This document shows positions 1 through 8,359 of a stretch of 64,000 nucleotides of DNA, one piece after another; within the stretch, counting starts at the first letter, position 1, and each line of letters opens with the position of its first letter. Location: assembly GCA_020851235.1 (NCBI GenBank), contig JADZDD010000020.1, forward strand, positions 1 through 64,000. The letters are read 5' to 3'. The DNA is from Burkholderiales bacterium (lineage in GTDB: Bacteria > Pseudomonadota > Gammaproteobacteria > Burkholderiales > Casimicrobiaceae). The notes under the pieces are model-generated. The model saw only the letters and a list, made by a program, of their open reading frames with translations. It ran no database searches and was not told where the DNA came from. Position numbers and translations under genes: made by a program.

Positions 1-138
1 CCCGCCGGCGTCACGCGTGGCAACTGGATCCAGACCGACCCCAGGAAGGGCTGGTTCGTGATCCTGCGCCTGTACAGCCCGCTCGAGCCATTCTTCGACA
101 AGAGCTGGCGGCCGAGCGAGATCGAACCGATGAAGTGA
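1..138 (+). CDS. DUF1254/DUF1214 family protein, C-terminal end (partial)
   Basis: The reading frame is open from base 1 and ends at TGA 136-138, so only the last 45 residues are present. The tail contains YSPLEPFFDKSWRPSEIE, which resembles the conserved end of DUF1254/DUF1214 proteins. These are mostly exported proteins of unknown biochemical role. The start and signal peptide lie outside the window. Family assignment rests on this short tail only. Confidence 0.7.
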   Translation, partial: PAGVTRGNWIQTDPRKGWFVILRLYSPLEPFFDKSWRPSEIEPMK

Positions 139-172
139 TGCCGCGGCAGAGCGCAGCGCGTCGTTCGAGAAG

Positions 173-248
173 TGGGGTGGCTGATGGGATTCGAACCCAC
201 GACAACCGGAATCACAATCCGGGACTCTACCCCTGAGCTACAGCCACC
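173..248 (-). tRNA. tRNA-His (GTG)
   Basis: Reading the reverse strand from 248, the acceptor 5' strand begins GGTGGCT with the extra G-1 typical of tRNA-His. The anticodon loop reads ATTGTGATT, giving anticodon GTG, and the T arm carries GGTTCGAATCC. The 3' CCA is encoded (TGG on the + strand at 173-175). All four stems can be drawn. Confidence 0.97.
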
Positions 249-303
249 ATCGTTACCGCAATCGACCGTCGCGCTCGCCTCGTCCACTGCAATGCCGCAT
301 GCG

Positions 304-380
304 TGGCGCGCCCGACAGGACTCGAACCTGTTACCCCCGGCTTAGAAGGCCGGTGCTCTATCCGGATGAGCTACGGGCGC
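304..380 (-). tRNA. tRNA-Arg (TCT)
   Basis: Reverse-strand cloverleaf from 380 with acceptor GCGCCCG pairing to CGGGCGC. The anticodon loop CTTCTAA gives anticodon TCT, and the T arm carries GGTTCGAGTCC. The CCA end is encoded at 304-306. It lies 55 bp upstream of tRNA-His in the same orientation, so the two are probably co-transcribed. Confidence 0.97.
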
Positions 381-597
381 GGAGAACCGCTTCGTGCGCC
401 ACCGAATGCGCGCCTGGCGACCGCCGGGAGAGCGAAATGTTACCACAGCGCCGGCGTCGGTTCCGAGTGCGCCAGGCGACCGGAATCGCGCGCGGCCCAC
501 ACCCACGTGATCGACAGAGACACACGCAGATGCTTCAATGCAGGACGAGTCACGCCCGTCGTCACCGGCGGCGGCGAACGATCCCACGGAGCATGCG

Positions 598-1770
598 ATG
601 CGCTTCGACCTGACCGAAGAACAAGCGATGATCGTCGCCACCGCGCGGCGATTCGTCTACGACGAACTGGTGCCGCTCGAAGACGAGATCGAGGCCAGCG
701 GCCGTCTCGATCCCGCGAAGGCCAAGGCGATCTTCGAGAAGTCGCGCGCGCTCGGCCTGTACGCGACCAACATCCCGACCGAGTACGGTGGCGGCGGACT
801 GTCCGCGGTCGACACGATGCTCGTCGAGGAGCAGTTCGGCCACACCAAGGACATCCTCATCCGGCGCGCATTCGGCAACATCTACGAGTCGCTGCTCGCC
901 GGCGACGACGCGCAGAAGAAGCGCTGGCTCATCCCCTGCGTGAGCGGCGAGCGCACCGCGTCGATCGCGATCACCGAGCCCGACGCCGGATCGGATGCCG
1001 CCGGCATCCGCACCACCGCGACGCGACTGGGTTCAGGCTACGTCCTCAACGGCAGCAAGCATTTCATCAGCGACGGTGAGTACTCGGACTTCTTCATCGT
1101 CTCGGCGGTGACCGACCCGGCGGCACGGCCGCGACACGTCTCGCTCTTCCTCGTCGACAAGGACCTGCCCGGCGTCGGCATCGGGCGCGACCAGAAGATG
1201 ATGGGGCTGACCGGCACGAGCCACGTCGAGCTCACCTTCACCGACGTGAAGCTCGGTACCGAACACCGGCTGGGTGCCGAGGGCCAGGGACTCGCGCTCA
1301 CCTACTCGACGCTCGGTCGCGTGCGTCTGGCGCAGGTCGGTGCACGCGCGATCGGCAAGGCGTGCCGGCTCATGACGATGCTCACCGACTACGCCAACGA
1401 CCGCAAGCAGTTCGGCAAGCCGATCGGCGACTTCCAGATGATCCAGCAGATGATTGCCGACAGCGCCATCGACATCAACGGCGCCCGACTCATGCTCTTG
1501 CGCGCGGCGTGGGAGATCGATCAGGGACGCGATGCCCGTGACTGGATCTCGATGGTGAAGATCGAGGCGGCCGAAACGCTCGGTCGCGTTGCCGATCGCG
1601 CGGTCCAGGTCTTCGGCGGCATGGGCTACTGCCGCGAGTTGCCGGTCGAGCGTCTGTATCGCGACGCCCGCATCTTCCGGATCTTCGACGGCACCTCGGA
1701 GATCCACCGCACCGTCGTGGCGCGCGGTGCGCTGAAGCGCGGTGCACCGCTGTGGGACATCGGCGCGTGA
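598..1770 (+). CDS. acyl-CoA dehydrogenase
   Basis: FAD-dependent alpha,beta-dehydrogenation of an acyl-CoA, 390 residues, normal family length. It has an N-terminal helical domain, the flavin-contact motif AITEPDAGSD, MGLTGTSHVELTF in the beta domain, and the C-terminal YANDRKQFGKPIGDFQ signature. The position of the catalytic base reads IFDGTSEIHR, so Asp364 stands where medium-chain enzymes have Glu; this occurs in some branches of the family. An in-frame ATG at 538 exists, but ATG 598 starts the conserved domain and has GGAG upstream. The gene converges with the acyl-CoA operon ending at 1819. Substrate unknown. Confidence 0.9.
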   Translation: MRFDLTEEQAMIVATARRFVYDELVPLEDEIEASGRLDPAKAKAIFEKSRALGLYATNIPTEYGGGGLSAVDTMLVEEQFGHTKDILIRRAFGNIYESLLAGDDAQKKRWLIPCVSGERTASIAITEPDAGSDAAGIRTTATRLGSGYVLNGSKHFISDGEYSDFFIVSAVTDPAARPRHVSLFLVDKDLPGVGIGRDQKMMGLTGTSHVELTFTDVKLGTEHRLGAEGQGLALTYSTLGRVRLAQVGARAIGKACRLMTMLTDYANDRKQFGKPIGDFQMIQQMIADSAIDINGARLMLLRAAWEIDQGRDARDWISMVKIEAAETLGRVADRAVQVFGGMGYCRELPVERLYRDARIFRIFDGTSEIHRTVVARGALKRGAPLWDIGA

Positions 1771-1818
1771 GGGTGCTCGCCGCAGCGTGACGCCACGGGC
1801 GTTGCCATCGAGCGCGCC

Positions 1819-2628
1819 CTACCGTCCCTGCCAGCGCGGCGCCCGCTTCTCGGCGAAGGCGCGCGGCCCCTCTTTCGCGTCCTCGCTCGCCAGCATGCGC
1901 TCGGCAGCGGGATAGGGCATCGTCATCGCCGCCGCAAGACCAGGAGCGGCGAGGCTGTCCAGCATCACCTGCTTCGAGGCTTCGATGGCGAGCGGCGCGC
2001 ACTGCAGCAGTTCATCGCAGAGCGCGCGAACGCGCGACTGAAGCTCGCCCGCAGGGACGACGTCGTTGACGAGGCCGATGCGCTTCGCTTCCGCGGCGTC
2101 GATGCGACCCCCGGTAAGCACGAGGCGCATCGCCTCCTTCATCGGGATGGTGCGGGCGAGCCGCTGCAGCGCGCCGCCGCCCAGGGCGGCAAGCCCCACC
2201 CGCGGCTCGGGCAGGCCGAACTGCGCATGGTCGGCAGCAAGCGCAAGATCGCACGCGGCGAGGATCTCGACGCCACCGCCCAGGCACAAGCCGTTCACCG
2301 CGGCGATCACGGGCTTGTAGAGGTCGAAGCGCTTGGTGATGCCGGCGAAGCCGCCGTAGGGATAGTCGTAGTCGCCGGTGACGGCGAGTGACTTCAAGTC
2401 GGTGCCGACGCAAAACGCGCGCGTGCCGGTGCCGGTGATCACGGCCACGCGCAATTCTGGATCCGCGGCGTAGGCGTCGAACGCCTGCGAGAGCTCGACG
2501 TGCGCGTCCCGGTGCAGCGCGTTGAGCACCTCGGGACGGTCGATCGTGATGGTGAGGACGCGCCCGTCCCGCTCGAGCCGGCAATAGCGCGGCGCGGCAA
2601 CGTCCGGCGGCGACGTGTGCGGGCGCAT
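1819..2628 (-). CDS. enoyl-CoA hydratase/isomerase (crotonase) family protein
   Basis: Crotonase-fold enzyme of 269 residues. Both catalytic glutamates of classical hydratases are present: GGGVEILAACD and GLPEPRVG. The oxyanion-hole segment FCVGTDLKSLA is also seen. A syn-hydration of 2-enoyl-CoA is therefore likely. Start ATG 2628 is chosen because it lies 3 bp after the stop of the upstream oxidoreductase; an upstream in-frame ATG at 2718 would sit deep inside that gene. Last gene of the reverse-strand operon beginning with the MaoC gene at 5446. Confidence 0.88.
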   Translation of the reverse strand: MRPHTSPPDVAAPRYCRLERDGRVLTITIDRPEVLNALHRDAHVELSQAFDAYAADPELRVAVITGTGTRAFCVGTDLKSLAVTGDYDYPYGGFAGITKRFDLYKPVIAAVNGLCLGGGVEILAACDLALAADHAQFGLPEPRVGLAALGGGALQRLARTIPMKEAMRLVLTGGRIDAAEAKRIGLVNDVVPAGELQSRVRALCDELLQCAPLAIEASKQVMLDSLAAPGLAAAMTMPYPAAERMLASEDAKEGPRAFAEKRAPRWQGR

Positions 2629-2630
2629 GC

Positions 2631-3656
2631 TCAACGCCCGCGTCGCGCGAGGAACTCGGCGAGCGTGTCGTCGATCACCTTCGCGGTGCGCATCGCCGAT
2701 TCGGGCGTGCTCGCGCAATGGCCCTCGCCGTTGAGCTCGTCGACGATCGACTGCACGAGCGGCTGGTGCACGTACGGCGGATCGGCGATCGCGATCTCTT
2801 CGACCGACTCACCGTGATACAGGCGGATCGGCGCCGGCGGCCGGCCGGACGGTGGCATGAGCGGCGGAAACGTCGAGTAGCGGATGCGGCCGGTGGCGCC
2901 GACGATCTCGTTGTACTCGTCGTCGACGTCGGTGGCAAAGCACCACGCGCCACTGCCGTACGCACCGCCTTCGTAACGCCACGACGCACTGACGATGTCC
3001 TCGGGTGCGTAGGCGTGCGCCTGGTTGTCGGCGAAAGCACGCACCTCGGCGATCGGGCCGATCACGTAGTCGAGGATATCGAGCGTGTGTCCGACCGCCT
3101 CGAAATAGATTCCGCCCCCGGAGAGTTTCGGGTCGAGCCGCCAGCCCCAGAACGGGCCCCGAAGCGCCTCGGCGTCCGGGATGCGATGGAAGTGCCGCGA
3201 GATCGTCATCCGCACGGCACCGATCGCACCGGACTGGATCAGGTCACGCAACGCGGTGAACCGCGGCAGCGCGCGCCGATAGTACGCAACCCACAAGGGC
3301 ACGTTTGCCGCGCGGCACGCCTGTGCCATCTCGGCGCATTCGGCATGGCTCATCCCCATCGGCTTTTCGACCAGCACGGGTTTGCCCGCGGCGGCGCAAC
3401 GCAGGACGAAATCCTTGTGCGATTCGGTGCGCGTCGCGACGTAGACCGCGTCGACGTCCGTGGCGTGGATGAGCGCCTGCGCGTCGGGCTCCGCGCGAAT
3501 CGCGGCGCCGTGCGAGCGCGCGTACTCGGCGGCGCGCTCGGGATTGCGATCGTGGACGGCAACGAGCGTCGAATTGCGCGCCCCGTGGAGTGCGGGGCCG
3601 CTTTTCATGCGCGCGACCTCGCCGCAACCGATCATGCCCCAGCGTATCGTTCGCAT
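2631..3656 (-). CDS. Gfo/Idh/MocA family oxidoreductase
   Basis: NAD(P)-dependent oxidoreductase of 341 residues with an N-terminal Rossmann fold (GMIGCGEVARMK near residue 8) and the family EKP motif in VLVEKPMGMS. The C-terminal alpha/beta domain has GGGIYFEAVGHTLDILDY, where the family's catalytic acid and His usually lie. Members act on polyols and sugars. Its place between a CoA-transferase and a crotonase is unusual and leaves the substrate open. It starts 32 bp after the CoA-transferase stop and ends 2 bp before the crotonase ATG, so the genes are co-transcribed. No strong ribosome site is visible. Confidence 0.85.
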   Translation of the reverse strand: MRTIRWGMIGCGEVARMKSGPALHGARNSTLVAVHDRNPERAAEYARSHGAAIRAEPDAQALIHATDVDAVYVATRTESHKDFVLRCAAAGKPVLVEKPMGMSHAECAEMAQACRAANVPLWVAYYRRALPRFTALRDLIQSGAIGAVRMTISRHFHRIPDAEALRGPFWGWRLDPKLSGGGIYFEAVGHTLDILDYVIGPIAEVRAFADNQAHAYAPEDIVSASWRYEGGAYGSGAWCFATDVDDEYNEIVGATGRIRYSTFPPLMPPSGRPPAPIRLYHGESVEEIAIADPPYVHQPLVQSIVDELNGEGHCASTPESAMRTAKVIDDTLAEFLARRGR

Positions 3657-3688
3657 CGTCGTACCGTCGTTTGGGATGGGGTGGCCGG

Positions 3689-4930
3689 TCAGGCCCGGGC
3701 CGCAATGCGCGAGCGCGCGGCTTCCTCGGCGTAGAGCACGCCGTCGCGCGTCATCGCATCGATCTCGTCCGCTGCAAAACCCAGCTCGCTCGCGATTTCG
3801 CGATTGTGCTCACCCAACAGTGGCGCCACCCGCGACGGCGTCACGTCGCAGTCCGAGAAGCGAAACGGGATGTTGGCGAGCTTGACCTTGCCCAGCACCG
3901 CGTGCTCCTGCTCGATCAGCATGCCGCGCGCGTGCACCTGCGGGTCCGCCAGCACCTGATCGATGTTCTGCACCGCCGCCGCCGGCACGTCCGCGGCGTC
4001 GAGCGCGGCAAGGCAGGCCTTGACGGTGCGCGTGCCAACCCACGCCTTGACTACGGCGAGGATCTCCTCGCGGTGCGTGTTGCGCCCCTGGGCGCTGTGG
4101 AAGCGCGCGTCGGCCGCAAGCGCGGCACCGCCAATGAGTTGCGCCAGACGCTTCCACGACGCGTCGACCTGCGCCGCGATGACGAGGTCGCCGTCGCTTG
4201 CGCGGAACACGCCGTACAGCGTCGACTGCGGCAGATCGTGTCCGGTTTGCACCGGCAACTCGCGCCCGTCGCTCATCGTGTAGCACTGCACCGCGTAGTC
4301 GTGCATTCCGATCATGCAGTCGTACAGCGCCGTGTCGACGTGCCGGCCGCGGCCGGTGACGGCACGGCCGACGAGCGCCGCGCATACCGCGGCAACACCG
4401 TGGATCCCGGCGTACATGTCGGCGATCGGCATGCGAAACAGCGGCGGCGGCTCGCCCGGCACGCCGACCATCGCCATCGCGCCGCTCTTCGCCTCGGCGA
4501 TGAGGCCGAAGCCCGGACGCTGCGCATCCGGACCGGTATGACCATACGCGGAGACCGAGCAGTAGACGAGGCGCGGATTGCCCTTCGCGAGCGTCGCGTA
4601 CGACAACCCGAGCTTGTCGAGCGCGCCCGGCCGGTAGTTCTCGACGAAGACGTCGGCCTTGGCAACGAGACGACTGACGAGATCGGAGCCGCGCGGATCC
4701 TTCATGTCGACGCAAAGCCCGCGCTTGCCCATGTTCTGCTGCAGGAAGTAGCCGCTGTGCCCGTCCTTCACGTACGCATGCACGCGCCCGGCGTCACCCG
4801 CCGTCGGGCGCTCGACCTTGACGACGTCGGCGCCGAGTCCGGCGAGGCAGCGCGACAGGTACGGCCCGGCGAGAAAGTGCGTGTAGTCGACGACGCGGAT
4901 GCCGGTGAGGGGAAGCGGTTGCTGGACCAT
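3689..4930 (-). CDS. class III (CaiB/BaiF/Frc) acyl-CoA transferase
   Basis: Moves CoA between a donor thioester and an acceptor acid; 413 residues. The N-terminus carries IRVVDYTHFLAGPYLSRCL followed by GADVVKVERP, and FVENYRPGALDKLGL is the usual family block. The Asp in VDTALYDCM matches the catalytic aspartate of formyl-CoA transferase. AGGAG lies about 8 nt before ATG 4930. With MaoC, crotonase and the nearby dehydrogenase it can supply activation, hydration and oxidation of an organic acid. Substrate not deducible. Confidence 0.9.
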   Translation of the reverse strand: MVQQPLPLTGIRVVDYTHFLAGPYLSRCLAGLGADVVKVERPTAGDAGRVHAYVKDGHSGYFLQQNMGKRGLCVDMKDPRGSDLVSRLVAKADVFVENYRPGALDKLGLSYATLAKGNPRLVYCSVSAYGHTGPDAQRPGFGLIAEAKSGAMAMVGVPGEPPPLFRMPIADMYAGIHGVAAVCAALVGRAVTGRGRHVDTALYDCMIGMHDYAVQCYTMSDGRELPVQTGHDLPQSTLYGVFRASDGDLVIAAQVDASWKRLAQLIGGAALAADARFHSAQGRNTHREEILAVVKAWVGTRTVKACLAALDAADVPAAAVQNIDQVLADPQVHARGMLIEQEHAVLGKVKLANIPFRFSDCDVTPSRVAPLLGEHNREIASELGFAADEIDAMTRDGVLYAEEAARSRIAARA

Positions 4931-4978
4931 GACAGGGCTCCTGGGAAAACAGGCAAGGCGGCCGGTCGCGCGCCGCGT

Positions 4979-5446
4979 TCAGGCGGCGCCCGGCCGGCGC
5001 GGAATCATGAGCTTGTGCTCGCCGCGCTGGACCACCACGCCGTCCTGGTTCACGAGTTCGGTCGGGAGCACGACGATGCCCCATCCCGGGCGGCTGCGCG
5101 AGGCACGCTTGCTCGCCACGGTGAAGCGCACGTGCAGCGTGTCGCCGATGCGGATCGGCGCCAGGAAGTCCCAGTTCCAGCCGAGCGAGTAGCCGGGCTG
5201 GAAGCGCAGATCGGACTGGCACTTGAGCCCGTCGGCGAGCGACAGTCCCATGAGTCCGTGCGCGACACGGCCGCCGAAGTGCGACTTGCGCGCGTACTCC
5301 TCGTCGACGTGGACCGGCGTGTGGTCGCCGGAAAGATCGGCGTAGGCATCGATCATCGCGGCGGTGATGGTGACCGTCGGGCTCGTTCCCGTCGCGCCGA
5401 CGACGGCATCGTCCCACGTCTTGTCGGTATCGGGCAGCGTCGTCAT
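4979..5446 (-). CDS. MaoC-like (R)-specific enoyl-CoA hydratase
   Basis: Hot-dog fold protein of 155 residues. The hydratase motif is clear: SGDHTPVHVDEEYA with the catalytic Asp/His pair, then GRVAHGLMGLSLADGL. It is likely to hydrate a short or substituted 2-enoyl-CoA. First gene of the reverse operon, 156 bp from the divergent LysR gene; the shared region holds nested LysR-type dyads. 48 bp separates it from the CoA-transferase. Confidence 0.88.
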   Translation of the reverse strand: MTTLPDTDKTWDDAVVGATGTSPTVTITAAMIDAYADLSGDHTPVHVDEEYARKSHFGGRVAHGLMGLSLADGLKCQSDLRFQPGYSLGWNWDFLAPIRIGDTLHVRFTVASKRASRSRPGWGIVVLPTELVNQDGVVVQRGEHKLMIPRRPGAA

Positions 5447-5485
5447 GATGCGGCGAGCATAGGGGAGTGCACATCTTTCGTCTAC

Positions 5486-5521
5486 GCAATGCCGACAATA
5501 TCTGGCATTGCCGAAGGCAAT
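5486..5521. promoter_or_regulatory. nested dyads, probable LysR operator
   Basis: Between MaoC and the divergent LysR gene. GCAATGCC (5486-5493) and GGCATTGC (5504-5511) form an inverted repeat with a 10-bp spacer. ATTGCC-GAA-GGCAAT (5507-5521) is a 15-bp dyad fitting the T-N11-A rule of LysR sites. The two overlap, giving three half-sites on one face. Position and symmetry support autoregulation plus control of the operon. Confidence 0.6.
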
Positions 5522-5602
5522 ACGCCGTCTGGGCAGGGGCGACGAAGGCCAGGGGCGACGCGACTACAATGGGGCTCCCTGCTCCCATTGACACGGGCAA
5601 TA

Positions 5603-6589
5603 GTGGCGGCGTCCCCGATCGACCTCAAGCTGCTGCAGCTCTTCGACGAGCTGTATCGCAGCCGCAGCGTGAGCCGCGCCGCGGAGGCGCTCGGCCAGAG
5701 CCAGCCGACGGTGTCGATCTGGCTCTCGCACCTGCGTCGGCTGTTCGGCGATCCGCTGTTCGTGCGCACGCGCGGCGGCATGCAGCCCACGCCACGCGCC
5801 GACGCGCTCATCGACCGCGTGCGCACCGCGCTCACCGCCGTCAATTCGCTCGTCGGCGGCGCTCCCGGCTTCGATCCCGCGACCTCGCAGCGCAGCTTCC
5901 GCATCGCGATGACCGACGCCAGCCACATCACGATCCTGCCCGCGCTCCTCGCGCACACGCGGCGCGCGGCGCCCGGCGTCAGGCTCGAGGCGGAAAACAT
6001 CGGCGACGCCACGGCGGCGCAGCTCGAAGCCGGCCGTGCCGACCTCGCAATCGGCTTCATCCCCGACCTCGAAGCCGGCTTCTACCAGCAAACGCTGTAC
6101 GCGCAGGACTTCGTCTGCCTGCTCTCCGCCGACCACCCGCGCGTGAAGGAGACCTTGACGCTGCGCGGCTACCGCACCGAGCTGCACGTGTCGATCCTGT
6201 CGCGGTCGGGTTACGCGGTGATCGACACCGCGCTGCGCGCCCAGAAGGTCACGCGCACCGTGCGCCTGGAACTCCCCGGCTTTCTCGGGCTCGCCACGAT
6301 CCTGTCGACGAGTGATCTCATCGCCACCGTGCCGCGCACGATCGGCGAGACGCTCGCGCGCATCGGCGCACTCCGGCTCGCCGCCTGCCCGGTGAAGATT
6401 CCACCGTTCCTCGTCAAGCAACACTGGCACGCGCGCTATCACAACGACGCCGGCAACCGCTGGCTGCGCGCGGTGTGCGCGCAGCTCTTTGCCGACCCCA
6501 GGCGCGGCCCCGTCGCCGGCGCGCGAGCGAGCGTCACGCGAAATGGCGCTCGTGGCCCGCGACGCGCAAGCCCACCTCGACGCCCTTGA
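5603..6589 (+). CDS. LysR family transcriptional regulator
   Basis: 328 residues from GTG 5603. The N-terminal winged helix is complete: LLQLFDELYRSRSVSRAAEA, then QPTVSIWLSHLRRLF and GDPLFVRTRGGM. The C-terminal periplasmic-binding-like effector domain follows. The frame stays open far upstream, but that part is the complement of the acyl-CoA genes. GTG 5603 or TTG 5588 are the sensible starts; neither has a strong ribosome site. It probably senses a CoA pathway intermediate and controls the divergent 5446-1819 operon. Its last 56 bp overlap the convergent reductase gene. Confidence 0.88.
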   Translation: MAASPIDLKLLQLFDELYRSRSVSRAAEALGQSQPTVSIWLSHLRRLFGDPLFVRTRGGMQPTPRADALIDRVRTALTAVNSLVGGAPGFDPATSQRSFRIAMTDASHITILPALLAHTRRAAPGVRLEAENIGDATAAQLEAGRADLAIGFIPDLEAGFYQQTLYAQDFVCLLSADHPRVKETLTLRGYRTELHVSILSRSGYAVIDTALRAQKVTRTVRLELPGFLGLATILSTSDLIATVPRTIGETLARIGALRLAACPVKIPPFLVKQHWHARYHNDAGNRWLRAVCAQLFADPRRGPVAGARASVTRNGARGPRRASPPRRP

Positions 6590-7511
6590 GGAGCGCGACG
6601 AGGGTGGCGTTGATCGGTGTGGGCACGCCCGCGCGGGCACCCGCACGCACGACGGCGCCGTTGATGTAGTCGATCTCGGTCGGCAAGCCCTTCTCGAGAC
6701 TTTGCAGCATCGACGTCTTGAAGTCGGGGGGAAGACCCGCCGCGGCGTGCCGCCACGCCTCGACCGGCGCCTCGGTCGCAAGCCCGACGCCCAGCGCGCG
6801 GGCCACCGCCATCGCCTCGGCGATCGCCGCGAGCGCACAAGCCTCGATCGCCGGCACGCGGTAGAGCTCGCCGTAGGGGAGTCGGGTGATGGCCGCAAGT
6901 GCCCCGGTGCCGACGTTGATGAAGAGCTTGTCCCACATCGTGCCGACGATGTTCGTCGACACCGTGGTGGCAAGGCCCGCGGCGCTGAACGCGGCCGCGA
7001 TGCGCGTGGCGCGCGCGCTCACCCGCCCGTCGAGTTCGCCGATGATCGTCTCCTTGCCCCGGGTGCCGGCGATGAGCCGACCCGGTCCCAGCACGACGCC
7101 GCCGGTGTACGTCTTGCCCGCCATCGTCGCCGCCCGACCGACGACGTCGGCAATGACGTCCTCGTGACCGAGGCCGTTTTGCAGCGACATGACCGCCGTG
7201 TCGGGGCCGACCACGCCGGCGGCTCGCGCCGCGCGGATCGACGTCTCGGTGTCGTACGACTTCACCAGCACGACGACCAGGTCGACCGGACCGATGCCGG
7301 TCGCGTCGGTCCGGGCAACCACGCGCACCGTCCGCTCGCCACCGTCGTCGCGCAGGACGAGACCGTGCGCATTCATCGCGTCGACGTGCGCCTGCCAGGC
7401 GTCGACCAGCCACACCTCGTGCCCGCCTTCGCTGAGCACGCCGCCGAGCGTGCCGCCGAGCGCACCGGCGCCCAGCATGCAGATCCGAAGCCGGGGCACG
7501 CCGTCGCTCAT
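6534..7511 (-). CDS. 2-dehydropantoate 2-reductase family protein (ApbA/PanE-like)
   Basis: NADPH-dependent reductase of 325 residues. N-terminal GAGALGG nucleotide loop, VLVKSYDTE, QNGLGHEDVI, the substrate-domain block KLFINVGTGALAAITR and GLPTEIDYINGAV match ketopantoate reductases. ATG 7511 overlaps the preceding isomerase stop (ATGA), so it is the last gene of module A. In catabolic operons such paralogues often reduce other 2-oxo acids, so a role in pantothenate synthesis is not assumed. Its 3' end overlaps the LysR gene tail to tail. Confidence 0.82.
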   Translation of the reverse strand: MSDGVPRLRICMLGAGALGGTLGGVLSEGGHEVWLVDAWQAHVDAMNAHGLVLRDDGGERTVRVVARTDATGIGPVDLVVVLVKSYDTETSIRAARAAGVVGPDTAVMSLQNGLGHEDVIADVVGRAATMAGKTYTGGVVLGPGRLIAGTRGKETIIGELDGRVSARATRIAAAFSAAGLATTVSTNIVGTMWDKLFINVGTGALAAITRLPYGELYRVPAIEACALAAIAEAMAVARALGVGLATEAPVEAWRHAAAGLPPDFKTSMLQSLEKGLPTEIDYINGAVVRAGARAGVPTPINATLVALLKGVEVGLRVAGHERHFA

Positions 7512-8359
7512 CGCGCCCGGCTCGCTTCGCTTCGCGGCTGCCATTGCGCCAGCACGCGCAGCGCGCCATCGTGGGCGCGGATCGCGCTGTCGAGCGGCGA
7601 GAGATCCGGGAGGCTGCCCGTGGTCACCGCCTCGGTCGACAATGGCACGCCGGCAGGCAATGCATTCATGAGTTCGACGAGCGGCAGTCCGCCCTCGCCC
7701 GGCGGGAGCCGCCCCTCACGGGCCTCGGCGATGATCCCGGCGTCGGTGGGCGCGGCAAGCGGCGCATCCGAGAGCTGGACATGGCCGATGAGGCGCGCCG
7801 GCACGCGCGCGAGGTCGGCGGCGGTCCCGCCGGAACGCACGACGTGAAGAAGGTCGACGAGGATGTGGCCGTTCGGCCGCGCCGCACGGGTGACGATGTC
7901 GACCGCATCGCCGATCGACGCGATCGGCTTGCGCCAGCGCATGAACTCGAGATCGACCGCGAGTCCGTGGCGGGCGGCGACGTCGCACAGCGCGCCGAAG
8001 CGCTCGACGTTGCGTGCGACGTCGGGATCGTCGCCGCTCGCACCGCAGTTGACGCGCTGCGCGCCCAGCTCGGCGGCGATCGCCATCCACTCGTCGAGTC
8101 CGTCGACATCGAGGTCGCGCGTGAGCGAGATGAACTCGGCGTCGAAGATCTCCACACCTGCGGCGTGCGCCACAGCGCGCAGCGGCGCGACGTCGCGATG
8201 CGCCACCGGATACACCCGTGTCCCCGGCGCCGCCGAGTGCATCCGCAAGCCCACGCGCCGGTATCCGGCACGCGCCGCCGCCGTGATGAGCTCGTGCGGA
8301 CCCAGGGTGAGGAGCGGAAGGTGCGCAATGCCCAGTTCGAGGGTCGCGACGTCGATCAT
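7508..8359 (-). CDS. sugar phosphate isomerase/epimerase-like TIM-barrel protein (module A)
   Basis: 283 residues, xylose-isomerase-like TIM barrel. Probable metal ligands lie in DLEFMRWRK, VDLLHVVRSGG and LSTEAV. HVQLSDAPLA and LPPGEGGLPL are also typical of the group. The family includes hydroxypyruvate isomerases, inosose dehydratases and 3-dehydroshikimate dehydratases, so chemistry is uncertain. It shares several motifs with the protein at 14252-15109. ATG 8359 overlaps the upstream stop (ATGA), and its own stop overlaps the reductase start, indicating tight translational coupling. Confidence 0.82.
   Translation of the reverse strand: MIDVATLELGIAHLPLLTLGPHELITAAARAGYRRVGLRMHSAAPGTRVYPVAHRDVAPLRAVAHAAGVEIFDAEFISLTRDLDVDGLDEWMAIAAELGAQRVNCGASGDDPDVARNVERFGALCDVAARHGLAVDLEFMRWRKPIASIGDAVDIVTRAARPNGHILVDLLHVVRSGGTAADLARVPARLIGHVQLSDAPLAAPTDAGIIAEAREGRLPPGEGGLPLVELMNALPAGVPLSTEAVTTGSLPDLSPLDSAIRAHDGALRVLAQWQPRSEASRAR

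Noticed and set aside
173..380. Integration site or genomic-island edge at the tRNA pair
   Set aside because: Both tRNA genes are complete, no partial repeats of their 3' ends were seen and no integrase gene is in the window.
3590..6589. 999-codon forward frame
   Set aside because: Everything before about 5603 is the complement of the CoA-transferase and MaoC genes and is Arg/His/Asp-rich without domains. Only the LysR part is real.
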